The notes under the pieces: model-generated
Databases searched by the model: none
The model's input: only the letters and a program-made list of their open reading frames with translations
What the model was told of the DNA's origin: nothing
Shown: piece by piece, positions 58,731 through 64,000 of the stretch
Numbering within the stretch: the stretch's first letter is position 1
Layout: each line of letters opens with the position of its first letter
Assembly: GCA_010909165.1 (NCBI GenBank)
Contig: MU008161.1
Span: 1,054,001 to 1,118,000 of the forward strand
Source of the DNA: Anthoceros angustus
Lineage: Eukaryota; Streptophyta; Anthocerotopsida; Anthocerotales; Anthocerotaceae
Direction: 5' to 3'
Length of the DNA: 64,000 bases
Position numbers and translations under genes: made by a program

Positions 58731-60535
58731 TTGACCGGGGAGATTCCCATCGAGATTGGAAACTGCACAAAGGTTGAATGGCTGGATCTGCAGGGGCAAA
58801 AACTGAGTGGGCCAATTCCGAGATCGCTCTCCACACAGTCACATTTGTCCGCCGTATCATTAACGAAGAGCAATTTCAGCGACTCCTTACGGATACTCCA
58901 GTTCGTCAGCAGTTTCCGCAATCTGACATACTTGACTTTGCACACTACAGTGGCCTGACAGGCAGCATCCCGCCAGCATTCAGGGACTTGTCAAACTGGA
59001 ATATCACAATCTTGGCGAAAACTCACTCACCGCCCGTTTGCCCGACATCATAGGGAACATGACCAGATTGCGGAAACTCTTCTTGGACCACAACAAGATC
59101 ACTGGGCCAAATCCTGCATCCTTCGCACAGCTCTCACTCCTAGCCTATTTAGACATGGGGAGCAATCTTCGACAGGGCACGATTCCCCCCTTTTTGGGAA
59201 ACTTTTCACCGACCTCCTTGTCCCTTGCGGACAACCAGTTCACTGGGAGCATTCCGCACAGCCTTGGGCAGCTTGTCCACTCGGAGAGGCTTTCTCTAAG
59301 CTCAAATGATCTGTCGGGACACATTCCGGATGGGGTCATCCCAAATTCACTCACAGGCCCTATGCCAGACTTCGTAGGGAACATGACCAGCGTGGAGTGG
59401 CTCGCCTTGAGCTACAGTCAGTTTACTGGGCAAATTCCTGCATCCTTCGCGCAGCTCTCGCGCGTATCCGAGCTGGACCTGCAGGCTACTCCAATCATCT
59501 ATGGGATGCAATTCCCTCCTTTCTGGGAGGATTTTCACTGTTACAGATCTTGAAACTTGGGTTCAACAACTTCACTGGGCGCATCCCACAGAGCTTTCAG
59601 CAGCTTGTTCGCCTGCGTAACCTTCCTCTAAGCTCAAATAATCTGTCAGGACGCATCCCGGATGTGTTCATTAACATGACGGAGCTGCAGGAACTCTACT
59701 TGGATGCCACCGGCTTCAACGGCAAGCTTCCCGCTTCCATGAGCAATCTCTCCAAGTTGCGTACACTCTTCCTTAAGGCAAACAATGTGGAGGGCAGCAT
59801 TCCTGCATCATTTGCTATAATTAGTCACGGCTGGAGCAACTGGATATCTCCTCCGCTCGGCTGACTGGCACCATCCCAAAGAACCTGCTGAAAACGATGA
59901 AATTCTGCGGACGCTTCTTCTCAGTAACAAAACTTTGACAGGTACCCTTGCAAACTTTGATTGCCACACCATATCAATTGTCCATTGTCGGGTAAACTCG
60001 CAAACTTTCGACGTTAAGAGTTCTGACCCAACGCCTTATCATGTGAACACAATGCCAGGCCCAATTCCGGAGAGCATTGGGAACGCCACCCGTCTGCTAA
60101 CCTTGACCTTGCGAGGAAACGAATTGAATGGCTCCATCCCGACCACTTAGCGCCATTACATCAACCTTGAATTTCTCAAGACTGGCTTCCTTGAGTCATT
60201 TCAGCGTTGCAGGGAATAATCTTTCGGGTCCAATTTCGAAGGGACCGCAATTCGACACTTGGGGCTCAGATAACTCGTCAAACCTACCAAAAAATCCAAA
60301 GCTGTGTGGTGCTCTCCTGTCGCCTTGCCCAATTCCTAACGAGCCACCAGGTGGAGGAGATAGCCGCAGTCAAGTAGAAGAATCGAATGACGGCGGTCCG
60401 TTCATATCAAAGCTAGCCTGTGGGATTGGTTTCGTCGTGGGGTTCCATGACATGTTTGGCCAAAAAACGAGGGTCGATTCACACATACGTCCCGGTCATG
60501 GCCTTGTGGTCGTATGTGTGAATCGACACTAATGG
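58731..60535 (+). pseudogene. LRR receptor-like protein pseudogene, C-terminal half without kinase
   Basis: The plus strand carries about a dozen LRRs in at least five frame segments: 58731-58958, 59038-59553, about 59553-59864, 60040-60150 and 60128-60535. Examples are TGEIPIEIGNCTKVEWLDLQ, NMTRLRKLFLDHNKITGP, LADNQFTGSIPHSLGQL, LPLSSNNLSGRIPDVFINM and LRGNELNGSIPTT. The end shows the usual last-LRR and C-cap pattern of PSKR/RLP-type receptors: VAGNNLSGPISKGPQFDTW, then NPKLCG and a short GIGFVVG hydrophobic run. No kinase follows. Stops and frameshifts indicate a pseudogene, unless some are sequence errors. Confidence 0.82.
60473..60527. repeat. Perfect 17-bp inverted repeat with 21-bp loop
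   Basis: The arms are GTCGATTCACACATACG (60473-60489) and its exact reverse complement (60511-60527). The structure lies at the very end of the LRR pseudogene frame. No T-run follows, and the context is AT/GC-balanced plant DNA, so this is not a bacterial-type terminator. It may be a small foldback remnant. Confidence 0.9.
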
Positions 60536-60539
60536 AGTA

Positions 60540-61515
60540 TGACAGGAGTTGCCGCGCATTACCGACGAGAGCCTGGCATAAGATAGTGAAATATGGGCTC
60601 TATGAAAGTCCTCCATGATCTTGTGGTGGGTACTTGGATAGAGACAAGACTCCAGAAGCATACACCTCTGACTGGTTTAAATACTATGCACTGCGGCTTC
60701 ACACTCATCATTTCCCACAGTTCCTGTTTTCCACATCAGAAAAGCATGAGCTGAAGAGCACTTGCAGTAGTTGATGCACTGCAATCTTATGCTGCAGTTG
60801 GAAACATGCATCAGAACTTATCCAAACAAGAGAAGCCAAATGTTGAAATAGCTCCCATCCAAAGTGAACAAAGCGATGATGATGAACACGGATGATGCTG
60901 TATGCCCTGAACACTGCAGAGCTCTCAGTACAGCCATGTGAAAATTTGACCATACAGGCATGCGGGAATGGAAGCACGAAGCACATCTCACATTGTTTCA
61001 GCCCTGCTTGCGAGCTAGTAACATCCATCTTCCTGCTTCCGAAGTGGGTCCACTTCTGAAAATTGTCCCGAAGGCCAGAATTTCAGTAGGTCCAAAAGGG
61101 CAGCTTCCGAAGTGGGTCCACTTCTCAAAGTTGTCCCGAAGGCCAGGATTTCAGTAGTCCAAAAGGGCAGCTTCCTAAAATCATCCACACTAAGGTGGAA
61201 AGGATCTGATGTAAATAGCTTGCTTGCCTAGGGTTAAGACAAGCTTGAGGAGTTTGAGCTTGGTCGGAAATCAAGGAGGATTCCGCCACAAGAAAAAAAA
61301 CGAGGAGGGTGCTTGATCTGAAGGTGGTGAGTAGGCACATAAGCGCCCTGTGGGGGAGCCTGATCTTCGATAAGCGCAGCAGCAGGTGATGGGACTATGC
61401 ACCGCCTGATGCCGACTCACCACGCTGCGACACACGTCTGCTCTAGTTGCTAGCGATATCACACCCACCGCTCATCAGCCCCGCTCCCGCGATCAGACAA
61501 TTTTCAGATCCCGGA
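60540..61515. other. Intergenic region upstream of the transporter gene
   Basis: A ~75-bp tandem duplication lies at 61027-61175 (CTTCCGAAGTGGGTCCACTT, then TTGTCCCGAAGGCCAG and TCCAAAAGGGCAGCTTCC twice). The last 100 bp before the transporter ATG probably form its 5' leader. No other gene is recognised. Confidence 0.5.
61027..61175. repeat. Tandem ~75-bp duplication
   Basis: Two copies share CTTCCGAAGTGGGTCCACTT, TTGTCCCGAAGGCCAG, ATTTCAGTAG and TCCAAAAGGGCAGCTTCC, with few differences, so the duplication is young. Confidence 0.9.
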
Positions 61516-64000
61516 ATGGCGGACGAAGAGGATGCCACTATTGCAAATGAGGACCCCGCTGCTCTGAAGATTCATCTGGAACAGCCATCCTGGTTCACGC
61601 CTAAGCGGTACAACCCGGTTTCCCGTTCCCGATGAGTATGCTGCAGACAAATTTTCTGTTTGTTGATGTTTGGATTATCGGAATCTGTGAGCTGAGAAGG
61701 AATTGAGCAGGAAAATACACAGTGGTTGAAATTATGTGCATCTTAAGCCTATATGGTTTTCCATCAAACCTCGGGCTCACGTTGTGGGTAAAAATGGCTA
61801 CTTTGTCCTGATACTGTGCTGAGCTTGATCACCGTAGCCAGTGCTGAATTTGCAGTTCGATGTCTTGGATGATGTCAGGCTGCATGTCAGCCTTTCCTGT
61901 CCCCGAGTTGGACTCACTGTCTGGGTGACCGTGTGCAGGCTGCTATTTATATTTTGTGTGATAAATCTGCTGAACTACCTTGATCGAGGTGCCATAGCAA
62001 GTAATGGTGTAAACGGTGTTGCTGGTGATGCAACATGCCAAGAATCTGAGGCTTGCTTCAGCGGCTCCGGTATCCAGTAGGCACTTTCATTTGTTTTCGT
62101 TTGGTTCTGCCGTTTGATTAGATAGCGCTGGGGTGGTTCCGCAAAGGTTTTCTTACTTATCTCACCGATGGTTTTGCTGCCTGGCAGGGGAGATTTTAGG
62201 CTAGATAATTATCACGATGGCATCATATCTTCTGCTTTCATGGTTGGGTTTGTGGCGTTATCGCCAGTATTTGCTCAACTATCTAAGAGGTGATCTGGTG
62301 TCAGGATTCTAGGGAGGTTGTGGAACAGAGCGTGTACTTCTTGGGGTTTGGACCAATTCTTCTTTCAATGTTCTCTCTTCAGATACAATCCATTCAGGCT
62401 TATTGGAGTTGGCCTCTTATTCTGGACGGTTGCCACATTTAGCTGTGGGCTATCTGTTGGTTTTTGGTCCATCACGTTATCCCGAATGTAATGTCCATTG
62501 CTGTATTCACTGGCAGTAAGTTGAGTTACAGTGAGGAGGTTGATGGCACTTGAGGTTGCACTGAATTGAGATGGTGGTGGGCAGGTTGGTCGGGATTGGT
62601 GAGGCCTCTTTTGTTAGCCTAGCAGCTCCTTTCATTGACGACGTTGCTCCCCCAGACCAGGTACTTAAAGACGATTTGACCATCTCTAGTTGTAAATCCG
62701 TGTTATTGGTACAGAGACTATAGTAGCGTCATAGTTCGAAAACCTGTGCAGATGTTGCAAACTGCAGAACCTTGTAGATTTAAGTGTTAGTGCAGGATAT
62801 TGAGTCACTATTTATCCAAGGATATTAACAGAGGGCACCAGCGATATGATAGACAGCAGCTTCATGGGTGTGACTGTGGAGTTGTCTGGGTTTTTCTTCT
62901 TGCCAGGTGCCCATACGAGCCAGCCTGCTGAGTTGACACCTGTTTGTTTTGCAGCGAACTCTTTGGTTGTCCATTTTCTACATGTGCATTCCAGTAGGTG
63001 TGGCAGCAGGCTACGTTTATGGAGGTCTGGTATGTTCTCAATTGATCTCACCTATTTTGATGTTTGCAGTTAACGTTTTTACTTATTGTGGATGTTCTAA
63101 ACACTACTTGTTGACTACCTGCAGGTGGGTGGCTTGTTACACTGGCGAGCTGCCTTTGTCATTGAGGCTTTGCTCATGTTGCCATTTGCTGTATTTGGAT
63201 TCGTTTCAAAACCCATTCAAATGAAAGGTGAGTCGCCTTTCTGTTTAGTCTAAGGTGCACGGTTGCTGGAATTGACATCAGTTGTCCTAACTTTTAACAA
63301 TCCAATGAGTCATGACTTCTGTATCTGGACTGCTGTTTCCTTTGGCTGAAACATAACTAGAGGACTGGTTATTGTCCCAAATGAAAATTAACTAGATGAT
63401 CAATACTGTTCAGACTTCAATTCAACTTTTCAACACATTGACTCCTCGGATTTGGATCATACGGCAGGTTAGAGCCGAACTAATATATTAACACCCGCAA
63501 TACATGAATGTTGGCAATTGTAATACATGGTGGCACCTGCTCGGGCTTATATGTTATAAATGATTTGGCCTAGCCAAATTTTCTAACTAAGCAAGGTTTT
63601 ACAAGTAAGAATGTTGCAGGCCCTAGAGGTCGATCACAAATCTCTACTTCTGCAGCTTTTTCTGACAAGCCAGTTCTTTTTTGTACTTGCAGTGCATGTA
63701 GCTTTGGAGAGTGGTCCGGAAGATTCACTGCTTGAGAAAAGCAAAGGGACCAGCATGTGAGTTGGAGATTGTTTATAGCTAGTGTAGAGTTGACAAGCGT
63801 AGAAAATTTTGCCAAGCAGCATCGTAGCTTGGTCTAGATCTTCATCTGCATGTTGTCCCTATCTTGACACTTGCTTCAGGTGGGAGCGCTTCTGTTCTTG
63901 GTGGTTGGATCTTTTCCTTGATTTGAAGGTGCTCTTCAGTAGCAAGGTTTATACCACAAATGTTCTCGGTACGTGTAAACTTGTTTGCTGAAGCTTTGAT
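61516..64000 (+). CDS. Spinster-like MFS transporter (putative sphingolipid transporter), 5' part
   Basis: This is a multi-pass transporter of the major facilitator superfamily, closest to plant Spinster homologs, annotated by analogy as sphingolipid/lysolipid transporters. The plant substrate is not settled. Nine exons fall in the window: 61516-61607, 61939-62076, 62188-62289, 62383-62487, 62585-62660, 62955-63029, 63125-63227, 63693-63756 and 63880-63968. All phases match, giving about 281 residues before the gene leaves the right edge. Visible motifs are the family start QPSWFTPKR, CVINLLNYLDRGAIASNGVN, the DNYHDGIISSAFMVGFVALS span, the MFS signature region VGIGEASFVSLAAPFIDD, IFYMCIPVGVAAGYVYGG and HWRAAFVIEALLMLPFAVFG. 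A variable loop and FSSKVYTTNVLG follow. The ATG at 61516 is chosen because it directly precedes a short acidic leader before QPSWFTPKR. Confidence 0.93.

Noticed and set aside
1-64000. Defence island, CRISPR array, phage or bacterial operon
   Set aside because: The window is spliced plant nuclear DNA; spaced repeats here are minisatellites without spacer structure.

Overview
The window is nuclear DNA from a land plant. Class III peroxidase, ATL-type RING-H2, plant Ste20-like kinase and plant Spinster-type transporter genes all occur, and most have many short introns (about 75-580 bp) with GT-AG borders. Moderate intergenic GC, short introns and the gene set suit a bryophyte- or lycophyte-grade plant better than a flowering plant. 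I cannot name the species.

Layout. (1) 1-12 kb is DNA-transposon debris on the minus strand. It includes a recognisable CACTA/EnSpm transposase remnant (about 8.8-10.7 kb) whose 3' half is duplicated in tandem. (2) 12-24.6 kb is repeats: an AT-rich tract, a TCCGGA-palindrome block, a 5 kb block of multiplied transposon-like ORF segments, a polypyrimidine tract, an orphan broken ORF and a 31-bp minisatellite. (3) 25-43 kb is the main gene island: a 23-exon Ste20/SPAK-like kinase (+), a small kinase-less LRR receptor-like protein (+), an ATL RING-H2 E3 ligase (-) and a large U1-type zinc-finger protein (-). (4) 43-53.5 kb is repeats again: transposon remnants, a 1.8 kb tandem duplication, a nine-copy satellite of about 390 bp, and a GAGTAAGG minisatellite. 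(5) 53.5-64 kb holds a four-exon class III peroxidase (-), broken LRR-receptor copies (+) and the first nine exons of a Spinster-like MFS transporter (+), which runs off the right edge.

The genes form no operon or obvious pathway. Kinase, LRR protein, RING ligase and peroxidase are all signalling or stress-response types, but their adjacency is probably incidental.

Two observations stand out. First, the kinase gene carries two adjacent homologous 52-nt exons separated by only 33 bp. Either one alone keeps the frame, while both together hit a stop, so they look like a mutually exclusive exon pair. Second, duplicated repeats differ mainly at CAG/CTG sites, often by gaining CG. This is opposite to 5mC deamination and looks like base-calling error at CHG-methylated cytosines, so reading frames inside the repeat blocks should not be over-interpreted. 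I see no rRNA, tRNA, CRISPR or organellar genes.
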